From Kiritimatiellota bacterium (lineage in GTDB: Bacteria > Verrucomicrobiota > Kiritimatiellia > JAAZAB01): 64,000 bases of DNA. Every line of letters begins with the position of its first letter. Within the stretch, counting starts at the first letter, position 1. The notes beneath the pieces are model-generated. The model saw only the letters and a list, made by a program, of their open reading frames with translations, had not been told where the DNA came from and did not search any database. Location of the stretch: assembly GCA_026398415.1 (NCBI GenBank), contig JAPLSY010000084.1:30709-94708 (forward strand), in the 5' to 3' direction. This document shows positions 9,346 through 17,123 of this stretch, one piece after another. A program made the translations under genes and the position numbers.

Positions 9346-9421
9346 GGACAGACGACGGAGGACGGACAAATGACTGCAGACCGTGGACTGTAGACCGTAG
9401 CCGGACAGCGGACGCCGGACA
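9346..9421. repeat. Heptad repeats between amrS and relE
   Basis: The spacer is periodic at 7 bp (GAGGACA GACGACG GAGGACG, then GACCGTG GACTGTA GACCGTA, then GACAGCG GACGCCG). It separates the convergent amrS and toxin gene and contains no supported gene. Confidence 0.75.
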
Positions 9422-9676
9422 TCATCGGTCATATATTTCCCGCCGATGCCCGATCCTGAGAACAAGGACGTCTTGACCAAGAATGGCGAAGATGACCCGG
9501 TAATCGCCGACCCGGAGTTTTCTGAGTCCGGCAAACTGTCCCTTGAGAACGGGATACTGATTGGCACGGACTGCAAGATCCTTCTCGATCTTGTCGAGAA
9601 TCCGCCGTGTCTCGGCCTTCCCCAAGTTGCCGATGTCCTTGCCTACGCTTTTCTTGTAGGTGATGTTATAGACCAA
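9422..9676 (-). CDS. relE: RelE/ParE-family mRNA interferase toxin
   Basis: This 84-residue toxin has the compact RelE fold signature: two N-terminal helices (YKKSVGKDIGNLGKAETRRIL), then LRKLRVGDYRVIFAI and VLVLRIGHRREIYDR. Basic residues in these strands act in ribosome-dependent mRNA cleavage in characterised RelE proteins. It overlaps the antitoxin gene by 11 bp and is translated second, the usual order for relBE operons. Its length and intact C-terminal HRREIY motif suggest a functional toxin. Confidence 0.9.
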   Translation of the reverse strand: MVYNITYKKSVGKDIGNLGKAETRRILDKIEKDLAVRANQYPVLKGQFAGLRKLRVGDYRVIFAILGQDVLVLRIGHRREIYDR

Positions 9677-9884
9677 GGGACTTCCTCAGTTCATGTCTGG
9701 AGACGACGGTGTCTTTCTGATCGCGCAGCCGATCCAGTGCGATTTGCACGTCGGCGAATTCCTCGATATAGGATTCCAGCGCCTTCTGAACATGAAAAGA
9801 CCGAGGGCGTTCGGTTTCCACGGCAATGTGGCCAAGTTCTTTGGCAATTATATCAGGCAGTCGAATGGATACGGCCGTACTCAT
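9666..9884 (-). CDS. relB: Ribbon-helix-helix antitoxin
   Basis: The 72-residue protein starts MSTAVSIRLPDIIAKELGHI, a ribbon-helix-helix DNA-binding N-terminus, and ends in a charged helix expected to wrap the toxin. I chose the ATG at 9884 because an AAAGGAG ribosome-binding site sits 7 bases upstream; the frame opens at 9908 but those codons contain the Shine-Dalgarno and promoter-proximal leader. It overlaps relE and should repress its own promoter. Confidence 0.87.
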   Translation of the reverse strand: MSTAVSIRLPDIIAKELGHIAVETERPRSFHVQKALESYIEEFADVQIALDRLRDQKDTVVSRHELRKSLGL

Positions 9885-9911
9885 GTTACGCTCCTTTCTG
9901 TATGTCACTGT

Positions 9912-9945
9912 AATACAAAGTATGCGATGTATTCTATAATGTCAA
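9912..9945 (-). promoter_or_regulatory. relBE promoter and overlapping operator
   Basis: On the minus strand a perfect -35 TTGACA (9945-9940) is followed after exactly 17 bp by -10 TACTTT (9922-9917). An inverted repeat, AATACA N10 TGTATT at 9912-9933, covers the -10 box, as expected for autoregulation by the ribbon-helix-helix antitoxin. Confidence 0.7.
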
Positions 9946-9990
9946 CATGATTCTTATAAATACGGCTGACTTGACCGGCATGCAACCTGA

Positions 9991-11256
9991 TCAAGGTTTC
10001 CGGCGGGACTTGAGGAAGTCGGTTTCGTCGCGGCGGGTCCAGGCCTTGACGCGCAACAGGTCCATTGATGGAATCTGCGGATAGAGCACGATCTTGCCTT
10101 CCACGGACTGGGCCTTGATCAGCTCCAGGGCTTTCGGGAACTGGTCCAGACTGCCGACCATGTCCAGATGCGCTCCGGGATTGAATTCGCCGGAAGCCAC
10201 CATGCGCAGGGCTTCCGCAACATCCGCCGGACTGCCGCCACTCGATCCGCAGAGACGGATTTCATCGTAGTGCACGCGGAGGGTATCAAGCTCGATCATG
10301 TGTTCGCCCCGCTTGAGACCGCCGAAAAGATTCAATACGCCGCCTTTGGCCAGCCACTGTTGACTCGCCTGCTGCACGTTGCGGATCCCCACGGCGGCGA
10401 TAATGTCATCGGCACCCTTGCCGTTACTGACCTTCTTAATGAGCGCCAAACCTTCGGCGGAAAGCACGGCATGCAGTTCCGTACCGGCTTGCCGGGCTTT
10501 TTCCGCCAAACCCGCGCGAACACACACCAGGCGCTCCTCGATGATATCCATGACGACCAGGTGTTTCGGCGAAAAACGCAAGGCGGCCTCGGCATGCATC
10601 TGGCCCATGGGCCCCGCACCAATGACCACGGCAACGCCGCCACGCAACAGGCCCAACTGCGGGATACGCGGCGCGGTCGGCGATTTCTGGTGAATATGAA
10701 TGTGCCGGTCCTGGGCTGAAATCACGCAGGAGAGCGGCTCGCACAGGGCCCCGGCGAAGAAGGGAATGGCGTCGGAAGGCAGGGGCAACAGACAATCGGC
10801 GGCTATTGTCTCTTCGGTGACCAGCATATATTCGGCCAAGTGTCCGGGCAGGGAATAACCAATGGCCACTTTTTCCATGCCCTCTGCGCCGTTCCGGTAC
10901 CGCTCGCGGTGATTAACCGGGGGATGATCCACCGCCGGCTGGGTGGCATAGCGCCGGCCCACGGGATACTTGGATGCCACGTTTTTCCCGGCCTGGACGA
11001 CGGTCACACAGCCTTCATCGCCGAGAATGATGGGATACAGGCCCAAGTCCCAGCCATTGATGAACGTATGCTCGCTCCCCTGGGCCACCAGTTTGAGAAT
11101 GGAAGAACAGACCCCCGCGGCATCCACCCGCACCAGCGCCTGATTGTCGTTGGGCCGCGGAACCGGCACGGTATCCACATGGATGTTTTCAAATCCGGCG
11201 CCGTGCAGACGCACGGCCCGCATCGTAGCAGGAATTTGGAATGGTTGATGGTTCAT
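9991..11256 (-). CDS. Zinc-type (MDR) alcohol dehydrogenase-like protein
   Basis: From the ATG at 11256 the protein has 421 residues: an N-terminal GroES-like domain and a Rossmann domain with VVIGAGPMGQMHAEAAL. The catalytic-zinc cysteine is in GVCSS. The position that is usually GHE reads GDE (ILGDEGCVTVV), so one zinc ligand is Asp instead of His. The four-cysteine structural zinc lobe is absent. The layout resembles sugar-phosphate or sorbitol/threonine dehydrogenase relatives; the substrate is unknown. It lies 52 bp after lpdA and may be co-transcribed with the dehydrogenase complex. The N-terminal codons MNHQPFQIP fall in a heptad repeat, so the start is uncertain and 11223 is an alternative. 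Confidence 0.8.
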   Translation of the reverse strand: MNHQPFQIPATMRAVRLHGAGFENIHVDTVPVPRPNDNQALVRVDAAGVCSSILKLVAQGSEHTFINGWDLGLYPIILGDEGCVTVVQAGKNVASKYPVGRRYATQPAVDHPPVNHRERYRNGAEGMEKVAIGYSLPGHLAEYMLVTEETIAADCLLPLPSDAIPFFAGALCEPLSCVISAQDRHIHIHQKSPTAPRIPQLGLLRGGVAVVIGAGPMGQMHAEAALRFSPKHLVVMDIIEERLVCVRAGLAEKARQAGTELHAVLSAEGLALIKKVSNGKGADDIIAAVGIRNVQQASQQWLAKGGVLNLFGGLKRGEHMIELDTLRVHYDEIRLCGSSGGSPADVAEALRMVASGEFNPGAHLDMVGSLDQFPKALELIKAQSVEGKIVLYPQIPSMDLLRVKAWTRRDETDFLKSRRKP

Positions 11257-11331
11257 GGTAAATGAGGATAAGAATTCGTTCTTGGTTGCTTCCACTACGT
11301 TCATCGCTCTACGCTTTACGTTCAACGTGCT
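11229..11331. repeat. Heptad repeats at the lpdA/dehydrogenase junction
   Basis: Blocks GGAATGG TTGATGG TTCATGG (11239-11259) and CTACGTT CATCGCT CTACGCT TTACGTT CAACGTG (about 11295-11330) keep the 7-bp period. The second block overlaps the last codons of lpdA and the first overlaps the start of the downstream dehydrogenase. Confidence 0.7.
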
Positions 11332-12718
11332 TCCGCGGCGGCGCATGGATACATTGCCCGTGCACGGCATGGGCGGCTTCCATCCAGGCTTCCGACAACG
11401 TCGGATGCGCCTGAATGGTTCGCGCAAACTCCGCAGCGGTCAGTTCCGCCTGAACGGCCGTTACGGCCGTGGCAATCAATTCCGTGGCATGCGCGCCGAT
11501 GGCCGCGGCGCCCAGAAGCTGGTCGGTATCCGCATCCACAATCCATTTGACGAAACCATTCGTCTCGCCCGAAGCCATTGCCTTGCCCAATGCCGCAAAA
11601 TGGAACTTGCCGGTTTTGACGGAGCGGTTCTGCTGTTTGGCTTCCTGTTCGGAGAGCCCCACCGTGGCAATTTCCGGCGCGGTGAAAATACAGGATGGCA
11701 CAACCTGCGCGCGCAAGGTCTGTCGTGGTCCCACGGCATGCTCCGCAGCCAGAAGACCCTGAGCCGTGGCCGCATGCGCCAGTTGCGGTCCGCCGTTGAC
11801 ATCACCAATCGCATAAATTCCCGCCGCTTTCGTCTGACAGGCGGCATTGACTTCGATATAACCTTTCGTATTGGGCTTAAGCCCGGCCTTGTCCAGGGCC
11901 AGTTGTTCGGTAACCGGCCGGCGGCCGACGGCCGCCAAGAGGAGTTCCGCTTCGACCGGCTCGCCGGCTACCTGGCCCTTGACGCCCTGTGCTCCGGCCT
12001 TGATCTGCTCCAGGGGCTTACCTGTAAGGATCCTAATTTTTAACTGGGTTTCCATGTAGCGGCGCGCATCCGCACGCAAGTCGGCATCCAGCATGACCAG
12101 AATGTCCTCGAGAATTTCGACGATGGTCACTTGGGCGCCGAGCTGGGCGGCCATGCAGGCCAATTCGCAGCCGATCACGCCGCCGCCGAGCACAATCAGC
12201 CGCGCCGGCAGGTCGGCACGGTCCAGGAATGCGCGGCTTTCCACCACGCTTGCGGCTTTCGGCAAAAAGTCCGGGAGCACCGCGCTGGATCCTGTGGCGA
12301 TAATGATACGCGCGGTCTCCAGGGCCACGGATTCCTTCCCGCTGCGCTGGATGGTCAGACGATTACGGGTCATGAACGAGGCCGTGCCCTCGAACACCGT
12401 GACGCCATTGGCCTTAAGCAGTTGCGCAATGCCGCCACGTAGTTTTGCCACCACCTGGTTCTTGCGCTGGATCATGGCGGCATAATCGAACGCGGCCTTC
12501 TCGACGCTGACCTCCAAGGCCTGAGCGTGCCGCATGTGCCAGTAGAGCGCGGCGGACGCGATCAAGGTTTTTGTCGGGATACATCCCCAGTTGAGACAGG
12601 TTCCACCCAGGGATTCTTTTTCCACGATGGCCACGGAAGCGCCCAAATGGGCCGCGCGGATCGCGGCCGGATAGCCGCCCGGGCCGCTGCCAATAACGAT
12701 CAGATCATACTTTTCCAT
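11309..12718 (-). CDS. lpdA: Dihydrolipoyl dehydrogenase (E3)
   Basis: The 469-residue flavoprotein reoxidises the dihydrolipoyl groups of E2 with NAD+. The FAD loop GSGPGG (residues 10-15), redox disulfide C41-x4-C46 in GGTCLNWGCIPTK, NAD-binding GGGVIGCE and the C-terminal HPTLSEA with the catalytic His are intact. Its start overlaps the end of the E2 gene by 19 bp, showing translational coupling. The C-terminal few residues HVERKA are encoded by repeat-like sequence. Confidence 0.95.
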   Translation of the reverse strand: MEKYDLIVIGSGPGGYPAAIRAAHLGASVAIVEKESLGGTCLNWGCIPTKTLIASAALYWHMRHAQALEVSVEKAAFDYAAMIQRKNQVVAKLRGGIAQLLKANGVTVFEGTASFMTRNRLTIQRSGKESVALETARIIIATGSSAVLPDFLPKAASVVESRAFLDRADLPARLIVLGGGVIGCELACMAAQLGAQVTIVEILEDILVMLDADLRADARRYMETQLKIRILTGKPLEQIKAGAQGVKGQVAGEPVEAELLLAAVGRRPVTEQLALDKAGLKPNTKGYIEVNAACQTKAAGIYAIGDVNGGPQLAHAATAQGLLAAEHAVGPRQTLRAQVVPSCIFTAPEIATVGLSEQEAKQQNRSVKTGKFHFAALGKAMASGETNGFVKWIVDADTDQLLGAAAIGAHATELIATAVTAVQAELTAAEFARTIQAHPTLSEAWMEAAHAVHGQCIHAPPRKHVERKA

Positions 12719-14106
12719 AATTCCAGATCCTCAAGCATGCTTTTGACACGGTTGACAAAGCGCGCCGCACAAGCGCCATCCACCAGGCGATGGTCGGACG
12801 AAAGCGTAATTTTCATTATCGCACGAACTTCGATCTTGCCGTCCCTGACCACCGGCGTCGGGATGGTGCTGGCCACCGCCAGGATGGCGCTTTCGCCGGG
12901 ATTGATGATGGCCGTAAAGTGTTCCACGTCGAGCATGCCCATGTTCGACACCGTGAACGTACTGCCGGTCATTTCATCCGGGGTCAGTTTGCCGTCACGC
13001 GCCTTGAGGGCCAGGCCCGCAGTGCACTCGTGCAGTTCGGCGATCGAAAGATCGTTGGCATCACGGATTACCGGAACCACCAGGCCCTCGGCAATTGACA
13101 CCGCCATGCCGAGGTGCACACGGCTGTGCCAGCGGGTAGCGTGGCCGTCGGTCGAACTATTGAGCTCCGGGAATTCCACGAGCGCCAAGGCAACGGCCTT
13201 GAGAATAAAATCCGTAACCGTAAACGGCTTGTTCTGATCTTTCATAATTTTGCGCCATTCCAGCAGGTCGGTCATGTCCACCGAAACAGTCACATAGAAA
13301 TGCGGGGTAGTCGTGAAACTCGCGGTCAACCGCTGGGCGATAACCTGCCGCATCTTGCTCATCGTCTTGGGCTTTTCGGCGATCGCCTGTTGAATCGTTT
13401 CCACCGTAATACGTTCCCGGCTTGCGGTCAACGGCACAGCCAGGAGATCAATGCCGTTTTTGCGCGCCAGGTTCTTGGCCCCCGGCGTTATTTTAAGAAC
13501 GGCATAATTTTTAGCTTCCAGATAGGCCTGGACATCTTTTTCCACCACGCGCCCTCCCGGACCAGTGCCGGGAATGGGATCAGCGCTGATGACGCATTCG
13601 CGGATCAACCGCCGGGCACGCGGGGAGACGATCTTGCGGACCGGGGGCGGGGGCGGAATATCAGACCCTGCGCGACGCGGGGCAAGCGCCAGATTTATCC
13701 CGCGTTGCGCGGGACGCCGGACGCCAGACGCCGGAGATGCAATAGATGTCGAAGGCGTGACGGTAGACAGCGGTTGACGAACATTGGGAACGGCAGCAGC
13801 AGGAGTGCTCGCGGTCTCCGCGGAGGGCGCCGGACGTGAAATCGGTTTCACCTCCGGAATCGGATCGCCCGGTTGGCCGATAAAGGCCACGGGCACCGAG
13901 ACCGGCACGGTCTGACCTTCGGCCACGACAATTTTAAGGAGCGTGCCTTCAAAAAAACTTTCAATCTCAAGAACGGCCTTGTCCGTTTCGATTTCGAACA
14001 GGATTTCGCCTTTTTTTACAGGCTCGCCTTCGCGTTTGTGCCACTTGACGACCGTGGATTCCTCCACGGTCTGTCCCAATTTCGGCATGATGACCGTCTG
14101 AACCAT
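12700..14106 (-). CDS. pdhC: Dihydrolipoamide acyltransferase (E2) of a 2-oxoacid dehydrogenase complex
   Basis: The 468-residue E2 has one N-terminal lipoyl domain with the modified lysine K43 in ETDKAVLEIES. A proline/alanine-rich linker of about residues 85-155 follows. The E3/E1-binding domain is around 160-200 (SPRARRLIRE, GTGPGGRVVEKDV). The C-terminal catalytic domain carries H439 and D443 in DHRLVDG. Part of the linker (13718-13740) is made of GACGCCG/GACGCCA heptamers. It lies between the E1 fusion gene and lpdA, defining an E1-E2-E3 operon. Pyruvate is the likeliest substrate but is not proven by sequence. Confidence 0.93.
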   Translation of the reverse strand: MVQTVIMPKLGQTVEESTVVKWHKREGEPVKKGEILFEIETDKAVLEIESFFEGTLLKIVVAEGQTVPVSVPVAFIGQPGDPIPEVKPISRPAPSAETASTPAAAVPNVRQPLSTVTPSTSIASPASGVRRPAQRGINLALAPRRAGSDIPPPPPVRKIVSPRARRLIRECVISADPIPGTGPGGRVVEKDVQAYLEAKNYAVLKITPGAKNLARKNGIDLLAVPLTASRERITVETIQQAIAEKPKTMSKMRQVIAQRLTASFTTTPHFYVTVSVDMTDLLEWRKIMKDQNKPFTVTDFILKAVALALVEFPELNSSTDGHATRWHSRVHLGMAVSIAEGLVVPVIRDANDLSIAELHECTAGLALKARDGKLTPDEMTGSTFTVSNMGMLDVEHFTAIINPGESAILAVASTIPTPVVRDGKIEVRAIMKITLSSDHRLVDGACAARFVNRVKSMLEDLELWKSMI

Positions 14107-14126
14107 GGCCAGGGTACTTTCTCATA

Positions 14127-14185
14127 TAGCCGCGGGCGTGAGCCCGTGGTCGCCGGAAGAATCCACGCCCTCACGGGCGCGGCTA
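14127..14185. repeat. 59-bp imperfect palindrome between E1 and E2 genes
   Basis: The arms TAGCCGCGGGCGTGAGCCCG and CTCACGGGCGCGGCTA (with CCACGCC ahead) pair over most of their length. Within the operon transcript this would form a strong hairpin between E1 and E2, possibly setting relative expression or RNA stability. It resembles a REP-type dispersed palindrome. Confidence 0.6.
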
Positions 14186-14212
14186 CCCGGATTAAAAATC
14201 CCATGCATCAAC

Positions 14213-16522
14213 TTATAAAATTGATTTTGCCGCCGCCACGATGTCCTGGGCATTGGGCAGGAAGGCCGCTTCCAGGATATGCGATTGCGGCGCGATACCG
14301 TCCCTGGCACCAACCCGCAGGACCGGCGCATCCAGGTCATCGAACGCCTGCGCCATGATGTTGGACGCGATTTCACCGGTAAAGCTGCCAATACTCACCG
14401 CCTGGCTGGCGACCACGCACCGCCCGGTCTTGCGTACCGATTGGAGCACGGTCTCCATGTCGAGCGGAACCAGACTGCGCAAATCAACGACCTCGGCGCT
14501 GACTTTTTGTTCATCGTAGAGAATCTTGGCCGCCTTGAGGGCATCATGCACAGCCGGGCCCCAGGCTACCAGGGTAATGTCCGATCCCTCGCGCTTGATA
14601 TCGGCCAAACCCAGCGGTACGAGGTATTCGGTCTCCGGCACCGGCCCCTTCAGACCGTAGAGCAATTGGGATTCGATAAACATGATCGGATTGTTGTCGC
14701 GGATGGCCGTTTTCAGCATGCCTTTGGCATCGAACGGCGTGGCCGGATAGACGACATACAGGCCCGGAATATGGGCGAACATGGACTCCAGCGTCTGCGA
14801 GTGCTGACCGCCGTAGCCCTTGCCGCCGCCGACCGAGGCACGAATGACCAGCGCGATTTCCACGTTGGCCCCGGACATGTAATGCCACTTGGCGGCCTGG
14901 TTGCTGATCTGGTCGGAGGCCATCAGGGCAAAGTCCATGTACATAAGCTCCACGACCGGCCGCAGGCCCACCATGGAAGCACCCACCGCCGTACCGCAAA
15001 TGGCGGCTTCCGAGATCGGCGTGTTAAATATGCGCTCACGGCCGAACGCCTCCAGCAGGCCCTTGGTCACCTTGAAAGCGCCGCCGTAGTCCGCCACATC
15101 TTCCCCATAATGGATGACGCGATTATCGCGCAGCATCTCCTCAATCAGTGCCTCCTTGATGGCATCCTTGTAGGTAAGCTCGCCGTTGACCCGCTTGATA
15201 ACCGGTAATTCCTTGACAATCTTCGTCTGGCGCGCCGACTCCGGCACCACCTCGCAGGTGGTATCCGTGTACATGTATTTAATCACATCGGCCGGCGAGG
15301 GATCGGACGAGGCCGCAGAGCGCTGGGCGGCGCGCGCATTGCGGTCGCGCACTTTTTGCTCCAGGGCGGCTAACGTGTCCTTGTTCAGCACTCCGGCTTC
15401 CAGCAGTTGACGCGAGAAGATGGTAATGGGATCCAGCGCCTTCCAGGCCGTTTCCTCATCCTTGGTGCGGTATTCCGTGCGCGGGTCGGTCAGCGAGTGC
15501 CCGTAATAGCGGTAGGTATTGAGTTCGACCAGATAGGGACCCTGGCCTTGCCGGCAGCCCGCGGCGGCACGCAGCATGACATCCCGCACGGCCAGCACAT
15601 CCATGCCGTTGACGACCTCCGCGTGCATGTTGTTGTCGGCGAAGCCCGCGGCGCGGCGCGCCAGCGTGGCAACACCAGTGACTTCCTTGAGCGCGCGGCC
15701 GGTCATGCCGTAGTGGTTGTTCTGGATAACAAAAATGATTGGCAGGCCAAAGGCGTGCTTGGTGATGTCGTTGGTGTACTGGCCCATGGCCGCCCAGTTT
15801 AGGGATTCCAGCACGACGCCGTTGGCGTAGGCGCCGTCCCCCGCAAAACAGCAAACCACGCGTTTGTTCTGCAGGTAGCGGCAGGCCATGGCCGCACCGG
15901 TGGCAATCGGCACACCACCGCCCACGATGGCGTTGGCGCCCAGGTGATTCAGCGTAAAGTCGGCAATGTGCATACCACCGCCGCGTCCTTTACAATAGCC
16001 ACCTTCCTTGCCGAAGAGCTCGGCAATGGTCCGGAAAACATGGTCCTCGATGACCGCCTCCAAGAGTTCGTCGTGCCTGACGGCGGCACAGTCCGCCTTG
16101 CCCGAGCCGGCCAGGGGCACGCGCCGACGGAGCGCTGCATCGTCCATGGCACGCAGGGCCACACAACCCTTGGCAATGCTGTCGCCGTGGCCGCGGTGCG
16201 TACTGGTGATATAATCCACGCCTTGCAAACCAGCGCAGGCGCCGGTGGAAGCAGCTTCCTGCCCGATGGAAACATGGGTCGGTCCGCGGTAGTTGAAATT
16301 CGGCAGGGGATCGTACGCGCCGGAACGGAGCTTGACGATCATTTCCTCGAACTCGCGGATCGTCAGCATGTCCTCCAAGAGCTGGATGGCCTGGCTGCGG
16401 TCCAAACGACCGGAGGCCAGTTCGACGGACAGGGTGCCCTTGAACTGATAACACGCAATGGCACCGCATTGAACAAGCGCGGGCGTAAAGTCCGGTCTGA
16501 TATTGCTTAAATAATTCGGCAT
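14213..16522 (-). CDS. pdhAB: Fused 2-oxoacid dehydrogenase E1 alpha-beta
   Basis: This 769-residue protein joins E1 alpha and E1 beta, which are usually separate. The alpha half (about 1-420) has the ThDP motif GDGAYANG...QNN and the RGHGDSIAKG active-site loop. The beta half begins near residue 440 (ELTYKDAIKEALIEEM) and includes HYGEDVADYGG and the C-terminal ILEAAFLPNAQDIVAAAKSIL. About 40 extra residues lie between the RGHG loop and the YCKGRGGGMH motif. It is the first gene of an operon with E2, E3 and a dehydrogenase. Acetoin, branched-chain or pyruvate E1 families all have this fold; pyruvate is most likely. Confidence 0.9.
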   Translation of the reverse strand: MPNYLSNIRPDFTPALVQCGAIACYQFKGTLSVELASGRLDRSQAIQLLEDMLTIREFEEMIVKLRSGAYDPLPNFNYRGPTHVSIGQEAASTGACAGLQGVDYITSTHRGHGDSIAKGCVALRAMDDAALRRRVPLAGSGKADCAAVRHDELLEAVIEDHVFRTIAELFGKEGGYCKGRGGGMHIADFTLNHLGANAIVGGGVPIATGAAMACRYLQNKRVVCCFAGDGAYANGVVLESLNWAAMGQYTNDITKHAFGLPIIFVIQNNHYGMTGRALKEVTGVATLARRAAGFADNNMHAEVVNGMDVLAVRDVMLRAAAGCRQGQGPYLVELNTYRYYGHSLTDPRTEYRTKDEETAWKALDPITIFSRQLLEAGVLNKDTLAALEQKVRDRNARAAQRSAASSDPSPADVIKYMYTDTTCEVVPESARQTKIVKELPVIKRVNGELTYKDAIKEALIEEMLRDNRVIHYGEDVADYGGAFKVTKGLLEAFGRERIFNTPISEAAICGTAVGASMVGLRPVVELMYMDFALMASDQISNQAAKWHYMSGANVEIALVIRASVGGGKGYGGQHSQTLESMFAHIPGLYVVYPATPFDAKGMLKTAIRDNNPIMFIESQLLYGLKGPVPETEYLVPLGLADIKREGSDITLVAWGPAVHDALKAAKILYDEQKVSAEVVDLRSLVPLDMETVLQSVRKTGRCVVASQAVSIGSFTGEIASNIMAQAFDDLDAPVLRVGARDGIAPQSHILEAAFLPNAQDIVAAAKSIL

Positions 16523-16552
16523 AGAAGGTAATCCTGTCCTACAAATGTTCAG

Positions 16553-16575
16553 AATCTTCGTGTTTCGCGAAGATT
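16553..16575. other. Hairpin in the E1 leader region
   Basis: AATCTTCG and CGAAGATT form a perfect 8-bp stem with a 7-nt loop, 30 bp upstream of the E1 start and about 100 bp downstream of rpoZ. No T-tract follows on the minus strand, so it is not a clear terminator. It could be an RNA stability or attenuation element. Confidence 0.4.
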
Positions 16576-16671
16576 TGTTTGAATAGGGCGCATTCGCTTA
16601 CGATTCTCCGACTTGTCGGACAAGTCCGAGAGGCTGGGACGCCGCAGACGATCTCGCAAAGCGGGACAAAC

Positions 16672-16899
16672 TCAGACCTTGGGCAAATTCTTGGCCTGCG
16701 AAAAATCAATTTCGGCTACAAGCTTCCCTTCGGCTATTTCGCGCAACACGATGTCTTCGATATCCTCATCGGGATGGAGCGGCTTGACCAGGGGACGATC
16801 CCCATAAATAAGCTGTTTCACGCGCTTGGACACGATATTGATCAGTACCGACGAATTGGGCACTCGCCGCTTAGCCGCATTCAAGGATTCCAGATTCAT
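16672..16899 (-). CDS. rpoZ: RNA polymerase omega subunit
   Basis: The 75-residue protein matches RpoZ in length and in the segments RVPNSSVLINIVSKRVKQL and EDIVLREIAEGKL. Omega stabilises beta-prime folding in RNA polymerase assembly. The ATG at 16899 is chosen because TAGGAGGA lies 6-13 bases upstream; the frame opens to 17028, but that part covers the groEL terminator. It is read in the same direction as groEL and the E1 operon but separated from groEL by a strong terminator. Confidence 0.85.
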   Translation of the reverse strand: MNLESLNAAKRRVPNSSVLINIVSKRVKQLIYGDRPLVKPLHPDEDIEDIVLREIAEGKLVAEIDFSQAKNLPKV

Positions 16900-16965
16900 G
16901 CCATATCCTCCTAAAAGATGCTGTAGTATAGAAAGCGCTCCCTGATAAGCAAGCGTTTTATCAAA

Positions 16966-17017
16966 TAAAAAAGTTCGGCGGCCAAGCCCGGGAATAACCC
17001 CGCGCCGGCCGCCGAAC
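16966..17017 (-). terminator. Rho-independent terminator after groEL
   Basis: Arms GTTCGGCGGCC and GGCCGCCGAAC (16973-16983 and 17007-17017) form a perfect 11-bp stem. On the minus strand the stem is followed by TTTTTTATTTG. It lies about 110 bp past the groEL stop. Confidence 0.85.
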
Positions 17018-17123
17018 CAACGATTCAATCTGGCAGTGTACCCAGGCTACGCCTTGGCATCGCGGGAAACGCGTGCCAGCTATGCGCCGATACGGTCCCG
17101 CACCCGTTCACACCGCCAAATGA

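Noticed and set aside
8392..9576. 394-codon antisense frame over amrS
   Set aside because: It overlaps the radical SAM gene and the toxin gene and shows no domain.
16553..16575. Terminator of rpoZ
   Set aside because: A stem is present but no T-tract follows on the minus strand.
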